From Mangrovimonas sp. TPBH4 (GTDB lineage Bacteria > Bacteroidota > Bacteroidia > Flavobacteriales > Flavobacteriaceae), in the NCBI RefSeq assembly GCF_001280505.1, contig NZ_LBIO01000050.1, positions 62,001 to 126,000 of the forward strand: a DNA stretch of 64,000 nt, in the 5' to 3' direction. Numbering within the stretch: the stretch's first letter is position 1; each line of letters begins with the position of its first letter. The position numbers and the translations under genes were made by a program. The notes beneath the pieces were generated by a model. The model was not told the origin of the DNA. It did not search any database and was given only the letters and a program-made list of their open reading frames with translations. Of the stretch, positions 7,417 to 17,348 are shown piece after piece.

Positions 7417-10176
7417 ATGAAACAATTGCTATGTGTCATGGCACTGCTAAGTGCTGTAATTTGCTATTCCCAAAATTCATTACAAATCTCTGGAACAATC
7501 GTTTCCCAGGATGATAAAAGTCCTCTGGAAGCTGCTACAGTGTATTTGGAACGTATTCAGGATTCTACCTTGGTAACCTATACGATTTCGGATAAAAATG
7601 GACATTTTGAAATTCAGGAAAAAACATATGAAACTCACCTTAATTTGGTGATTTCATATGTTGGACTTCAAGAGCACAAGACTAAAATTGACCTTTCCAA
7701 ATCTCCAATTAATTTAGGTGAAATTGCCATGGAATCCGCCAATGCTTTGCAAGAGGTGGTTATTACGTCTCGGGCGCCAATCACCATTAAAAAAGATACA
7801 TTGGAGTTTAATGTCAAGTCCTTTAAAACCAAAAAAGATGCTACCGTAGAGGATTTGCTGAAAGAACTTCCAGGGGTAGAAGTAGATGAAAATGGAAAGA
7901 TTAAGGTAAATGGAAAAGAAGTAAACAAAATTTTGGTAAATGGAAAGCCTTTCTTTGGGGACGATCCTACCATTACCACCCGGAACTTAACGAAAGAAAT
8001 CATTGAGAAAATCCAAATTGTAGATACTAAAACCAAATCGGAAGCTTTTGCGGGAGAGGAAGGAGATACAGAAAACAAAACCATTAATTTAACCATCAAA
8101 GAAGAAAATAATAAAGGGGTTTTTGGTCGAGTAGCCGCAGGAGGAGGTACTGATAAACGTTATGAATTTGCCGGCATTGTAAATGTCTTTGATAATGACC
8201 AACGCATTAGCGTACTTGCAGGAGGGAACAATATCAATTCACCAGGTTTTAGTTTTGGGGAAATCCAAAAAATGTTTGGCGGTGGTAGCTTTTATGGCAC
8301 CGGCAATGGGTCTTTTGTATTTAATGGCCGAAATTTTGGAGGGGGAGAAGGTATTACGGTGTCCAATAATGTTGGGGTTAATTTTGCGGACGAATTGGCC
8401 AAGGGAATCGATGTGTCTGCCGATTATTTTCTGTCGAGTAGTAATTCAGATAATGAAATTGCTACCAAGCGGGAAAATATTCTTCCAGATAGAAGGTACT
8501 TTACAGAGTCCTATGTAAATTCCAATTCCAATATTGATAACCATAGTTCAAATTTAGAGTTTGATATTGAGGTTGATTCTACATTTTTAATCAATATTAG
8601 GCCTTCTTTTAAGTTGTTGAAATCCGAGACAACCTATGCCAAAGAAGAATCATCTTTTGATGAGTTTGGAGCCTTAACCAATGCTTCCAATTCGTCCTCT
8701 TTTGTGGAAACCTTTGGAAGAAATTTCAGTAACGATTTTAATGTGACCAAACGTTTTGGGACTAAAGGGGCGTTTTTGAAATTTGATTTGAATACAGAAT
8801 TTAATAGTACCGAAACAGATGATTTCGCCAATTCGCAAACTATGTTTGAGGATGATACTCAAAACATTGATAGGGATCAGTATTCTGACGGGAAACAAAA
8901 TTTGGAAAGCCTTTTTGCTAGAATCACTTATAGATTACCGCTTATTGCCAAAACATTGTTTTTGGATTTTGAATATGGCACCAGAACCGAAACAAGAGAG
9001 AGCATAAGAAGTACCTTTGATTTCGACGATGCCGCTCAAGATTACACAAGTTTTAATGAGGACCTAAGTACCAATTTTAATTATACCAATAAACGAAATA
9101 CACCGTCATTGGGACTATCGTACAAAAAGGAAAAGTTGTCTTTGGGTATGGAAGTAGGATATGTGTTCAGGACTTTGGAAAACCGTGATGAATTGAGACC
9201 TGAAATGAGCTTAAAGCAAAACTTTGAGGCCTTAGAATTGAATAGCCATATTAGTCATAGGTTCAGTCCTAAAACTTCAATGTATTCAGGGTATAATTTA
9301 AGTAATCAACCGCCACAAATCAGTCAGATGTCTCCATTTCAAGATGTGTCAGACCCCCTGAATATCGTGACGGGAAATCCAAATTTGGAGCCTGCTAACA
9401 GGCATTCTTTTTACGGAGGTTTCAACAGTTTTGACTTTCAAAAGAAAACAGGTTTTTGGGGATATGCAAGTGTGAATATTACCGAAAATCAAGTGGTTTC
9501 AAGGTCTGTAATCGATGAAGATTTGGTGCGGTATACTACCTATGAAAATGTAAATGGTAATCATAGTATTTATGTAAACGCTAGTTATACTAAAACTATT
9601 AAAATGGATAGTTTAAAAACATTGAGACTTAGAGTAGGTACACATACGAGTATTTCAAGAGCGGTTAACTTTAATAATGATCAGCAATACGCTTCAAAAA
9701 ATAGAGCAATTGGTCCTTATGGAGGAATTGCATTTACATGGACTGACATTATGGAACTAGAGCCCAATTATAGGGTGTCTTTTAACAAGAGCACTTACAA
9801 TCTTGAGGTTTTCGATGATCAAGAGTTTATCAGGCATGATTTGGGAATTAGAACCGCGACCTTTTTGCCGAAAAAATTTGAATGGCGTAATGATATAAAA
9901 TACAGTTATAATCCCAATGTGTCTAGCGGATTTCAAAAAAGTGCTTGGTTTTGGAATTCAACGTTGGCCTATTCTGTATTAAAGGATCAAGGAACAATTA
10001 CTTTAAAAGCCTATGATTTACTCAATCAGAATACCAATGCCCAACGTACGGCAACTGAGAACTATATTCAGGACAAGCAGAGTAGTGTGCTACAGCAATA
10101 CTTTATGTTGAGTTTTAGTTGGAAGTTTAATAGTCTAGGAAAAAAAGGGGAGATAGATGATTTTGGAGGGTTTTAA
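7417..10176 (+). CDS. Outer-membrane beta-barrel protein, TonB-receptor-like with CarboxypepD_reg domain
   Basis: 919 residues, outer membrane. Seen: signal peptide (MKQLLCVMALLSAVICYSQ), a carboxypeptidase regulatory-like Ig domain at about residues 22-108, a plug-like segment with DLLKELPGVEVDENGKIKVNG and GKPFFGDDP at about 145-190, and a long C-terminal barrel region rich in alternating strands, ending SFSWKFNSLGKK. This matches the flavobacterial 'outer membrane protein beta-barrel family' (OMP_b-brl_3) rather than classical SusC proteins; no SusD partner is adjacent. Substrate unknown. A hairpin terminator follows it. The 97-base leader contains no clear -7 match. Confidence 0.85.
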   Translation: MKQLLCVMALLSAVICYSQNSLQISGTIVSQDDKSPLEAATVYLERIQDSTLVTYTISDKNGHFEIQEKTYETHLNLVISYVGLQEHKTKIDLSKSPINLGEIAMESANALQEVVITSRAPITIKKDTLEFNVKSFKTKKDATVEDLLKELPGVEVDENGKIKVNGKEVNKILVNGKPFFGDDPTITTRNLTKEIIEKIQIVDTKTKSEAFAGEEGDTENKTINLTIKEENNKGVFGRVAAGGGTDKRYEFAGIVNVFDNDQRISVLAGGNNINSPGFSFGEIQKMFGGGSFYGTGNGSFVFNGRNFGGGEGITVSNNVGVNFADELAKGIDVSADYFLSSSNSDNEIATKRENILPDRRYFTESYVNSNSNIDNHSSNLEFDIEVDSTFLINIRPSFKLLKSETTYAKEESSFDEFGALTNASNSSSFVETFGRNFSNDFNVTKRFGTKGAFLKFDLNTEFNSTETDDFANSQTMFEDDTQNIDRDQYSDGKQNLESLFARITYRLPLIAKTLFLDFEYGTRTETRESIRSTFDFDDAAQDYTSFNEDLSTNFNYTNKRNTPSLGLSYKKEKLSLGMEVGYVFRTLENRDELRPEMSLKQNFEALELNSHISHRFSPKTSMYSGYNLSNQPPQISQMSPFQDVSDPLNIVTGNPNLEPANRHSFYGGFNSFDFQKKTGFWGYASVNITENQVVSRSVIDEDLVRYTTYENVNGNHSIYVNASYTKTIKMDSLKTLRLRVGTHTSISRAVNFNNDQQYASKNRAIGPYGGIAFTWTDIMELEPNYRVSFNKSTYNLEVFDDQEFIRHDLGIRTATFLPKKFEWRNDIKYSYNPNVSSGFQKSAWFWNSTLAYSVLKDQGTITLKAYDLLNQNTNAQRTATENYIQDKQSSVLQQYFMLSFSWKFNSLGKKGEIDDFGGF

Positions 10177-10198
10177 GAGAAACAACTTTTATAACAAA

Positions 10199-10226
10199 TA
10201 AGCAGCCTTTTGGCTGCTTATTTAAT
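10199..10226 (+). terminator. Terminator between the barrel gene and the TPM gene
   Basis: AAGCAGCC (10200-10207), TTTT loop, GGCTGCTT (10212-10219), then ATTTAATTT. It lies between convergent genes, so it may serve both strands, although the T run is short. Confidence 0.6.
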
Positions 10227-10257
10227 TTATAGTAAAAATGTTTTTATAATTGGAAAA

Positions 10258-11088
10258 CTACCAGCTACCTCCAGCACCACCTCCAGAGAAGCCTCCTCCT
10301 CCAAAGCCGCCGCCAAAGCCACCGCCTCCTCCGAAGCCGCCACCGCCAAAACCACCTCCGGATCCAAAGCCGCCACCGCCACGGTAATTGCCACGGCCCA
10401 TTTGGCTCAAGATAATGGCATCCCAAATATCAAAGCCGCCACGGTTGCCTGGACCACGTCCAGAGCCTCCGCCTCCGCGTCTGTTTTTTGAGATAGCAAT
10501 CAAGAAAATGATAAAAATGAGAAGCATAAAAAGGATAAAACCGAACGGAATTTCTTCGCCTGTATCCTGCTGTCGGGTGCCTTTAAATTCTCCATTCAAG
10601 GCCATGAAAATGGCGTCGCTACCTTTGTCAAGTCCACCGTAGTAATCTCCTTTTTTGAATTCAGGGATAATGATGTTTCTCGTGATTTCTCCAACGACCC
10701 CTGCCGTTAGCATAGGCTCCACACCATAACCCGGAGATATGTGTATCCTACGATCATCGCGGGCCAAAAGAATGAATACGCCATTGTCTTCTTTGGCCTG
10801 TCCAATACCCCATTCATGTCCCCATCTAGGAGCAAGCAAACCAATGTTTTCACCTTTGGTGGTTGCAATGATAGCGACGACTATTTGGGTAGATGTGGTG
10901 TCGGAATATTTAACGAGCTTACGTTCCAGATTGCTTTTTTGATTGGGAGTTAAAAGGTCGACATAATCATACACGCTGGTTTGGAAATCGGGTGTAGGGG
11001 GAATATCGAATTGAGCAAACGTGGTTAAAGCACAAAACACACTCAATAATAGGCTAAGGCTGATATGTTTGATTTTGATAAGCTGCAC
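10258..11088 (-). CDS. TPM domain protein with Gly-rich tail (YgcG-like)
   Basis: 276 residues. Seen: signal peptide (LSLLLSVFCALTTFAQ), TPM domain at about residues 30-165 (VDLLTPNQKSNLERKL; later DNGVFILLARDDRRIHI and SPGYG), one transmembrane helix at about 177-197, and a C-terminal tail of some 70 residues dominated by Gly with Phe/Ser, ending SGGGAGGSW as in YgcG proteins. TPM domains are linked to envelope or photosystem repair and can have phosphatase activity. Start is GTG at 11088, the only candidate before an in-frame stop upstream; it overlaps the preceding gene's TAG by one base (TAGTG). Last gene of the M23-MerR-LemA-TPM-TPM operon. Confidence 0.85.
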   Translation of the reverse strand: MQLIKIKHISLSLLLSVFCALTTFAQFDIPPTPDFQTSVYDYVDLLTPNQKSNLERKLVKYSDTTSTQIVVAIIATTKGENIGLLAPRWGHEWGIGQAKEDNGVFILLARDDRRIHISPGYGVEPMLTAGVVGEITRNIIIPEFKKGDYYGGLDKGSDAIFMALNGEFKGTRQQDTGEEIPFGFILFMLLIFIIFLIAISKNRRGGGGSGRGPGNRGGFDIWDAIILSQMGRGNYRGGGGFGSGGGFGGGGFGGGGGFGGGFGGGGFSGGGAGGSW

Positions 11089-11528
11089 TATCCTCTGGAT
11101 ATTTCGTTAGGTAATTCATCTATATCTCCGTCTTCAACCGGAAAGTGTACTTTCAGTTCGTGGCCGGCTTTTAGGATGCCATCTATAATTCCTTGCTTAA
11201 AATTTCCTTCTTTAAATCTCGATTGTATGGCGTCTCTAGTAGTGTCCCAAAAGTTTTCGGGCACTACGGCATCAATGCCTTTATCACCGCAAATAACGAA
11301 GTTGTGGTCGTCTACGGCAACATACAAAAGTACTCCATTGCTTAGTTTAGTATTGTCCATTTTAAGAAGGTGGAAGACTTCCTTGGCGCGTTCAAAGGGT
11401 GTTTCGTCCTTTGAGCTGCGTTCTATATGCACACGGATTTCGCCAGAGGTATGGTCTTCGGCAGTTCTAATGGCCTCAATTATTTCCTGTTCCTCTTCAG
11501 CACTAAGGAAATCTTCAATATTGGACAT
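11088..11528 (-). CDS. TPM domain protein, second copy without membrane anchor
   Basis: 146 residues. A TPM domain (FLSAEEEQEIIEAI; SGEIRVHIE; VLLYVAVDDHNFVICGD) fills the protein. There is no signal peptide or transmembrane segment, so it should be cytosolic, unlike its larger neighbour. Six bases separate it from lemA upstream, and its stop overlaps the GTG of the second TPM gene. Domain-level assignment is firm; role is unknown but tied by synteny to LemA. Confidence 0.85.
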   Translation of the reverse strand: MSNIEDFLSAEEEQEIIEAIRTAEDHTSGEIRVHIERSSKDETPFERAKEVFHLLKMDNTKLSNGVLLYVAVDDHNFVICGDKGIDAVVPENFWDTTRDAIQSRFKEGNFKQGIIDGILKAGHELKVHFPVEDGDIDELPNEISRG

Positions 11529-11534
11529 GGCGAT

Positions 11535-12134
11535 TTATTTAAAGTCGAATTCTACATCCACTGGCTTTTCTGCACCAGGTTCGGAATCAAAGTATGGCTT
11601 GTCTTCAAAGTTAAACCAACCTGCCAAGATGGAATTTGGGAATGTTTTGACATGATTGTTATAAGGTCGAATCTTCTCATTATAACGTGTCCTTGCTGTT
11701 TGAATGGTGTTTTCAGTACTGGCCAATTCGTCCTGTAGCTTTAGGAAATTTTGGTTGGCTTTCAATTCTGGATAGCGTTCAACCGCTACCAATAAGCGCG
11801 AAAGTGCACTGCTCAAGCCGCCTTGTGCCGCATTGAACTGCTCCAGTTGCTCTGGTGTAATGTTGGTGGGGTCAATGGTTGTTGAGGTGGCCTTGGCACG
11901 AGCCTCAATAACATCTGTAAGGGTTCCTCGCTCAAAATCGGCAGCCCCCTGAACTGTTTTTACCAAATTGCCAATAAGGTCGTTTCTTCTCTGATAAGAA
12001 GTTTGTACATTTCCCCAGGCTTCACTCACCTCTTCGTTAAGTCGTACGGCAGTATTGTTAAATCCAACTGCCCAATTGTACAGACCAAAACCAATTACGG
12101 CTATAATAATTACCGGAATAAGCCACTTTTTCAT
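11535..12134 (-). CDS. lemA: LemA family protein
   Basis: 199 residues. One N-terminal transmembrane helix (about residues 4-23, WLIPVIIIAVIGFGLYNW), then a long helical domain with the LemA hallmark RRNDLIGNLVKTV and the GGLSSALSRLL segment. The molecular role of LemA is not settled; it often travels with TPM/YgcG proteins, as here. Separated from the MerR gene by 11 bases and from the first TPM gene by six, so it is probably part of one operon. Confidence 0.92.
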   Translation of the reverse strand: MKKWLIPVIIIAVIGFGLYNWAVGFNNTAVRLNEEVSEAWGNVQTSYQRRNDLIGNLVKTVQGAADFERGTLTDVIEARAKATSTTIDPTNITPEQLEQFNAAQGGLSSALSRLLVAVERYPELKANQNFLKLQDELASTENTIQTARTRYNEKIRPYNNHVKTFPNSILAGWFNFEDKPYFDSEPGAEKPVDVEFDFK

Positions 12135-12145
12135 AATAGTGTGTT

Positions 12146-12475
12146 TTAAAGTTGATTTTTGATTTTTATTAGTTGGGCTTTGATACCCTCTAATTTACTA
12201 ATTATTTCAAAGGTACTCAGGGATTTTTGGCGTTCTTCTTTCAAATGGGTTTTGGCGCCTTCCAATGTAAAGCCGCGTTCTTTCACCAAATGGTAGATAA
12301 ACTTGAGGTTATTGATGTCTTCAGGGGTGAATTTTCGGTTGCCCTTGGCATTCTTTTTAGGCTTAATAACATCGAATTCCTTTTCCCAAAATCTAATTAA
12401 AGAGGCGTTTACATTGAAAGCTTTGGCGACTTCACCTATACTGTAGTAGCGCTTTTCAGGAAGATTGATATGCAT
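12146..12475 (-). CDS. MerR family transcriptional regulator
   Basis: 109 residues. The winged-helix MerR domain is at the N terminus (KRYYSIGEVAKAFNVNASLIRFWE, followed by the FTPEDINNLKFI wing/helix) with a short coiled-coil C-terminal helix. There is no Cys pair or drug-binding domain, so no effector can be named. It lies between the M23 peptidase and lemA genes with gaps of 6 and 11 bases, so a link to envelope control is plausible but only inferred. Confidence 0.88.
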   Translation of the reverse strand: MHINLPEKRYYSIGEVAKAFNVNASLIRFWEKEFDVIKPKKNAKGNRKFTPEDINNLKFIYHLVKERGFTLEGAKTHLKEERQKSLSTFEIISKLEGIKAQLIKIKNQL

Positions 12476-12481
12476 AATATA

Positions 12482-13453
12482 TTAATCTAAAGATTGGTTT
12501 TCCAAAGAGGCTTTCTCCAGAAGTTTGTTGTATTCTTCTGCAGACAAGTTACCATAATAGAAGTTGATAGGGTTGATACGGTCATCATCCTTAAATACTT
12601 CGTAATGTAGGTGGGGCGCTTCAGACCTTCCGGTACTTCCTACAAATCCAATCAAATCGCCACGTTTTACCTTTTGGTTTTTGCGAACATTGTATTTGTA
12701 CAGGTGGGCATAAAGGCTTACATAGCCATAGCCGTGGTCTATTCTAATGTGGTTTCCATAACCCGTGGAACGGTTGTCGGCACGAATCACCTTACCATCT
12801 CCCGACGCATAAACCGGGGTTCCCCTTGGAGCGGTAAAGTCCATTCCAAAATGGAACTTACGCACTTTGGTAAAAGGATCAGTACGGTATCCATAGCCAG
12901 AGGCCATACGGGTTAAATCGGAATTGCTGATTGGTTGAATGGCGGGAATAGAAGCCAGCAATTTTTCTTTATCGGCGGCCAATTCGGCAATTTCATCCAA
13001 GGATTTGGACTGTACCACAATGCGCTTTTGAAGCATGTCCATACGCTGACTAGTTTCCTTAATCAACTTTGAATTGTCAAAACCTTCAAGGCCTTTATAA
13101 CGGTTTACCCCTCCAAAACCAGCTTTGCGCTGTTCTTCTGGGATGGGGTTGGCTTCAAAATACAAACGGTAAATGGTATTGTCGCGCTCTTCAACGTTGG
13201 CCAATACCTCTTGGGCTTCGTTCATTTTTTTGTTCAACAGTTGAAACTGTAACTGCATATTTTGCAGCTCGCGTGTTAGCTGACGTTCCTTCGGCGATTG
13301 AAAAAATTGGGAGGCAATAAAGTTTGAGATGAATCCAAATAGCCCCGCAGCCAAAAGAAACACAAGGGCATACTTAAAGGTTGTACGTTTTTTGCGCTCT
13401 ATCTTACGGTACGAAAGGGTTTCTGAATCGTAATAATATTTTACCTTACTCAT
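12482..13453 (-). CDS. M23 family (LytM) cell-wall peptidase
   Basis: 323 residues. Seen: N-terminal transmembrane helix (about residues 27-46), a predicted coiled coil at about 55-95, and a C-terminal LytM domain with HFGMDF, the GNHIRIDHG strand, YAHL and HLHYEV, which carry the zinc ligands and catalytic His. It should cleave peptidoglycan cross-bridges in the periplasm or activate another hydrolase. The frame is open to 13504, but the family starts at MSKVKYYYD; the CAT at 13451-13453 is the chosen start. First gene of the five-gene minus-strand operon; its leader carries a hairpin (13482-13508). Confidence 0.9.
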   Translation of the reverse strand: MSKVKYYYDSETLSYRKIERKKRTTFKYALVFLLAAGLFGFISNFIASQFFQSPKERQLTRELQNMQLQFQLLNKKMNEAQEVLANVEERDNTIYRLYFEANPIPEEQRKAGFGGVNRYKGLEGFDNSKLIKETSQRMDMLQKRIVVQSKSLDEIAELAADKEKLLASIPAIQPISNSDLTRMASGYGYRTDPFTKVRKFHFGMDFTAPRGTPVYASGDGKVIRADNRSTGYGNHIRIDHGYGYVSLYAHLYKYNVRKNQKVKRGDLIGFVGSTGRSEAPHLHYEVFKDDDRINPINFYYGNLSAEEYNKLLEKASLENQSLD

Positions 13454-13481
13454 GTCGCAATTTATAGTATTTTTGCAGTTG

Positions 13482-13508
13482 AAAAATGCACTTTGAGGGA
13501 GCATTTTT
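13482..13508 (-). promoter_or_regulatory. Hairpin in the M23 operon leader
   Basis: AAAAATGC (13482-13489) and GCATTTTT (13501-13508) pair around an 11-base loop. Read on the minus strand the stem ends in five T, so it resembles a weak attenuator between the promoter at 13530-13564 and the start codon at 13453. Confidence 0.4.
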
Positions 13509-13529
13509 ATTAAGGAACGAACAAACCTA

Positions 13530-13564
13530 CAAAAATATTTCCATTGTAAAATTATAAAAACAAA
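13530..13564 (-). promoter_or_regulatory. Promoter of the M23-MerR-LemA-TPM operon
   Basis: On the minus strand TTTG (13564-13561), 23-base spacer, TATTTTTG (13537-13530). Leader of about 70 bases. Confidence 0.5.
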
Positions 13565-13609
13565 TGCGAATATTTTCAGACGGTGAGCCTCAGGCCCTTA
13601 ATTTAACAA

Positions 13610-13641
13610 TATATTTGCAAGTAGTGTCAGGACTATTTTTG
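13610..13641 (+). promoter_or_regulatory. alaS promoter region with two -7 boxes
   Basis: TATATTTG at 13610-13617 and TATTTTTG at 13634-13641. The TTTG end of the first lies 16 bases before the second, so the first box could also act as the -33 of the second. Leaders would be about 65 or 40 bases. Confidence 0.45.
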
Positions 13642-13685
13642 AAGTCTTGAACAAGTTTAAGAATTTAGATTAGCAATTTACATAC

Positions 13686-16298
13686 ATGAAATCTCAAGAT
13701 ATCCGTTCGAAGTTTTTAAGTTTTTTCGAAAATAAACAGCATGCCATCGTGCCCTCGGCTCCTATGGTTTTAAAGGATGACCCTACCTTGATGTTTGTCA
13801 ATGCCGGAATGGTGCCTTTCAAGGAATACTTTCTGGGAAATGCCAAAGTGAAGGAATCGCGTATTGCCGATTCGCAAAAATGCTTGCGTGTATCTGGTAA
13901 GCACAACGATTTGGAAGAAGTGGGGTATGATACGTACCACCACACCTTGTTTGAAATGTTGGGAAACTGGAGTTTTGGGAATTATTTCAAAAAGGAAGCC
14001 ATTGCATGGGCTTGGGAATTGCTTACGGAAGAGTTGGGAATTGATAAGGATATCTTATATGTGACCGTTTTTGAAGGAAGCGAGGACGACAATTTGCCGA
14101 TGGATCAGGAAGCCTATGATTTCTGGAAAGCCATTGTTCCTGAAGACCGCATTTTAATGGGGAACAAGAAGGATAATTTCTGGGAAATGGGAGATCAGGG
14201 GCCTTGTGGACCTTGTAGCGAAATCCATGTGGATATTCGTTCTGCAGAAGAAAAAGCAAAAGTTTCCGGGAAAGATTTGGTGAATATGGACCACCCACAA
14301 GTAGTGGAAATATGGAACCTTGTATTTATGCAATACAACCGCAAGGCTAACGGAAGCTTGGAAAACTTACCGAACAAACACATCGATACCGGAATGGGCT
14401 TTGAGCGCTTGTGTATGGTCCTGCAAAACGTACAGTCCAATTACGATACGGACGTATTCACTCCATTAATTAGAGAGATTGAAACGGTTACGGATAAAGC
14501 TTATGGTAAAGATGAAAAGATTGATGTCGCTATTCGTGTGATTGCCGATCACGTAAGAGCTGTGGCCTTTTCCATTGCAGACGGACAGTTGCCAAGCAAT
14601 ACAGGAGCAGGGTATGTAATTAGAAGAATTTTACGTCGTGCTATTCGTTACGGATTCACCTTTTTGGAGCAGAAAGAACCATTTATATATAAATTGGCCG
14701 AAACCTTGAGTCATCAAATGGGAGAGGCTTTCCCAGAAATTAAGGCTCAAAAACAGCTGGTTTACAACGTGATTCGGGAGGAAGAACAATCTTTCTTAAG
14801 AACTTTGGAGCAAGGATTATTGCTGTTGGATAAGGTTGTAGAAGAAACAAAAGGAGATGTGGTGTCAGGTGCCAAAGCTTTTGAACTATACGATACCTTT
14901 GGATTTCCATTGGATTTAACCCAATTGATTGCCCGTGAAAAGGGGTATAGCATTGATGAGGCTGGTTTTGCAACCGAAATGGAGAAACAGAAAAGTCGTT
15001 CCAGAGCCGCTTCTACAGTAGAGGCTTCAGATTGGGTGATTTTGTTGGAAGATGAAGCTGAAGAGTTTATAGGATATGATACTCTAAGCGCTGATGTAAG
15101 ATTGACACGTTATAGAAAAGTTACCACCAAAAAAGATGGTGAGCAATACCAATTGGTGTTCAACATGACGCCTTTTTATCCAGAAGGAGGAGGGCAAGTT
15201 GGTGATCAAGGATATATTGAAACTCCTAACGGGGATGTTATTTATGTAACAGATACCAAAAAGGAAAATAACTTGATTATTCATTACGCAAAGACGTTTC
15301 CAAAACATTTGGAGGATACTTTTAAAGCAGTTGTTGATGCTGAATTGAGAGGACTAACGGCTTCCAATCACACTGCAACTCACTTGTTGCACCAAGCGTT
15401 GCGCACGGTTTTGGGAACCCACGTTGAACAAAAAGGATCTTTGGTAAGTCCAAAATACTTACGATTTGACTTTTCGCATTTTGCAAAGGTAGATAGAGAG
15501 CAGTTGGATGCCATTGAAGAATTTGTAAACGCTCGTATTCTGGAAAATCTTCAATTGGAAGAAAAACGCAACATTCCAATGCAGCAAGCTATCGATGAAG
15601 GTGCCATTGCGTTGTTTGGAGAAAAGTATGGTGATGCTGTGCGTGCCATTCGTTTTGGAAAATCCATGGAGCTTTGTGGGGGGACTCACGTAGCACAAAC
15701 AGGCGATATTTGGTATTTCAAGATTAATTCGGAAAGTGCTGTGGCAGCTGGTGTACGTCGTATTGAGGCCATTACCAATGTAGCGGTGAAAAATTATTTT
15801 GTGGATGTGGATAAGGACTTTGATGCCTTAAAGCAAACCCTTAAAAATCCGAAATCAACTGTGAAAGCTGTGGAAGGTTTGCTGGAAGAAAATACAGCCC
15901 TTAAAAAACAGATAGAACAATTACTTAAAGATAAGGCCAAGAACCTAAAAGGCGATTTGATTAATGAGCTTAAAGAGGTGAATGGTATTCAGTTCCTAGC
16001 TAAGGAAGTAGATTTGGATGCAGCCGGAATTAAGGATGTGTCTTTTGAATTAGGTGGCCAGTTTGATAATTTGTTCCTGTTGTTTGCAACAAAACAAAAT
16101 GGTAAAGCATTGTTGTCTTGCTATATTTCCAAGGAAATTGTGGCGGACAGAGGTTTAAATGCGGGCCAAATTGTTAGAGAACTTGGGAAGCATATTCAAG
16201 GAGGCGGTGGTGGACAGCCGTTTTTTGCCACAGCAGGAGGTAAGAATCCTGAAGGTATTGCAGCAGCACTGGAAGCTGCCGCGGAGTACCTGAACTAG
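13686..16298 (+). CDS. alaS: Alanyl-tRNA synthetase
   Basis: 870 residues. Class II catalytic core at the N terminus ([36 protein letters not shown]), then the editing domain with zinc motif HxxxH at 562-566 and CGGTH at 664-668, then a DHHA1-type C-terminal domain with the [14 protein letters not shown] segment. Length is typical. It charges tRNA-Ala and clears mis-acylated Ser/Gly. The GSCFA gene follows after four bases and is probably co-transcribed. Divergent from the M23 operon across 232 bases. Confidence 0.98.
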   Translation: MKSQDIRSKFLSFFENKQHAIVPSAPMVLKDDPTLMFVNAGMVPFKEYFLGNAKVKESRIADSQKCLRVSGKHNDLEEVGYDTYHHTLFEMLGNWSFGNYFKKEAIAWAWELLTEELGIDKDILYVTVFEGSEDDNLPMDQEAYDFWKAIVPEDRILMGNKKDNFWEMGDQGPCGPCSEIHVDIRSAEEKAKVSGKDLVNMDHPQVVEIWNLVFMQYNRKANGSLENLPNKHIDTGMGFERLCMVLQNVQSNYDTDVFTPLIREIETVTDKAYGKDEKIDVAIRVIADHVRAVAFSIADGQLPSNTGAGYVIRRILRRAIRYGFTFLEQKEPFIYKLAETLSHQMGEAFPEIKAQKQLVYNVIREEEQSFLRTLEQGLLLLDKVVEETKGDVVSGAKAFELYDTFGFPLDLTQLIAREKGYSIDEAGFATEMEKQKSRSRAASTVEASDWVILLEDEAEEFIGYDTLSADVRLTRYRKVTTKKDGEQYQLVFNMTPFYPEGGGQVGDQGYIETPNGDVIYVTDTKKENNLIIHYAKTFPKHLEDTFKAVVDAELRGLTASNHTATHLLHQALRTVLGTHVEQKGSLVSPKYLRFDFSHFAKVDREQLDAIEEFVNARILENLQLEEKRNIPMQQAIDEGAIALFGEKYGDAVRAIRFGKSMELCGGTHVAQTGDIWYFKINSESAVAAGVRRIEAITNVAVKNYFVDVDKDFDALKQTLKNPKSTVKAVEGLLEENTALKKQIEQLLKDKAKNLKGDLINELKEVNGIQFLAKEVDLDAAGIKDVSFELGGQFDNLFLLFATKQNGKALLSCYISKEIVADRGLNAGQIVRELGKHIQGGGGGQPFFATAGGKNPEGIAAALEAAAEYLN

Positions 16299-16302
16299 AT
16301 AT

Positions 16303-17253
16303 ATGAAACTACAAACAGAAATACCTTTAAACCCCCAGCAGCACAATCTGATAGATTACAATTCTAGATTGATCCTGTTGGGGTCTTGTTTTGTTGAAAA
16401 TATAGGGGAGAAGTTAGCTTATTTCAAATTTCAGAATACCTTAAATCCTTTTGGAATTCTGTTCCACCCATTGGCCATAGAAAGTTTACTGCTCAATACC
16501 CTTAACGACAAAGCATACTCTGAAGAAGATGTGTTTTTTCATAATGAACAATGGCATTGTTATGCAGCCCATTCTAAATTGAGTGCCTCTTCAAAGGACG
16601 ATTTGTTACAAAATTTAAACCTAGCTATTCAACAAACAAAACAAGCTCTTGAAGCATCCTCTCATATTGTCATTACACTTGGAACCGCTTGGGTATACCG
16701 CTTGGTAGAAAATGATGAAGTGGTGGTTAATTGCCATAAAGTGCCACAAAAAAAGTTTAAAAAAGAATTATTATCTGTTGATACTATTGCTGAATCGTTG
16801 CAAGCAATGGTGGCCTTGACTAAAAGTGTGAATCCAAAAGTGTCTGTTATATTTACGGTGTCTCCGGTAAGACATTTAAAGGATGGTTTTGTAGAAAACG
16901 CCCAAAGTAAGGCCCATTTGATTTCTGCGGTACACCAAGTCGTAGAGCCAAGAAGTCAAACCTACTATTTTCCTTCCTATGAAATTGTCATGGACGAGTT
17001 GCGTGATTACCGATTTTATGCTGAAGATATGGTACATCCCAATCCAACAGCTATTAACTATGTTTGGGAGCGGTTTAAAAAGGTATGGCTCCATGATAGT
17101 ACAGAACCTATGATGAAGATGGTGGATACGGTTCAAAAAGGAATGATGCACAGGCCTTTCAATCCAAATTCAGAAGCGCATCAAGAGTTTTTAAAATTAC
17201 TTGAAGAAAAAAAGGAAGTGCTTTTAAGGCAATTCCCTTTTATGAAATTTTAA
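16303..17253 (+). CDS. GSCFA family protein
   Basis: 316 residues. The family-defining motif is present as GSCFVENIGEKL at residues 27-38 (the fifth position is Val instead of Ala). The protein carries an SGNH-like order of motifs: ILLGSCF, ITLGTAWVYR, and a late DMVHPNPTAINYVWERF block with the Asp-x-x-His pair. This suggests a hydrolase or esterase fold, substrate unknown. The start is four bases after alaS. No signal peptide is apparent, so it is cytosolic. A strong terminator follows. Confidence 0.85.
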   Translation: MKLQTEIPLNPQQHNLIDYNSRLILLGSCFVENIGEKLAYFKFQNTLNPFGILFHPLAIESLLLNTLNDKAYSEEDVFFHNEQWHCYAAHSKLSASSKDDLLQNLNLAIQQTKQALEASSHIVITLGTAWVYRLVENDEVVVNCHKVPQKKFKKELLSVDTIAESLQAMVALTKSVNPKVSVIFTVSPVRHLKDGFVENAQSKAHLISAVHQVVEPRSQTYYFPSYEIVMDELRDYRFYAEDMVHPNPTAINYVWERFKKVWLHDSTEPMMKMVDTVQKGMMHRPFNPNSEAHQEFLKLLEEKKEVLLRQFPFMKF

Positions 17254-17264
17254 GGATATTAAAT

Positions 17265-17299
17265 AAAAAAAGCCCGAGTCAATCACACCTCGGGCTTTT
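17265..17299 (+). terminator. Terminator of alaS-GSCFA, probably bidirectional
   Basis: AAAAGCCCGAG (17268-17278) pairs perfectly with CTCGGGCTTTT (17289-17299) around a 10-base loop. A/T runs on both sides suit both the plus-strand operon and the convergent rhodanese gene. Confidence 0.85.
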
Positions 17300-17348
17300 C
17301 CATCAATCAAAATCATTTATCAAACATGTAATCAATCAAGCTTTCTAT

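Noticed and set aside
8183..8518. 111-codon frame inside the barrel gene
   Set aside because: Out-of-frame shadow; codon pattern follows the 919-residue protein.
10258..10500. GC-rich repeats (GGx codons) as a DNA repeat array
   Set aside because: They encode the Gly-rich tail of the TPM protein; no independent repeat unit or CRISPR spacing.
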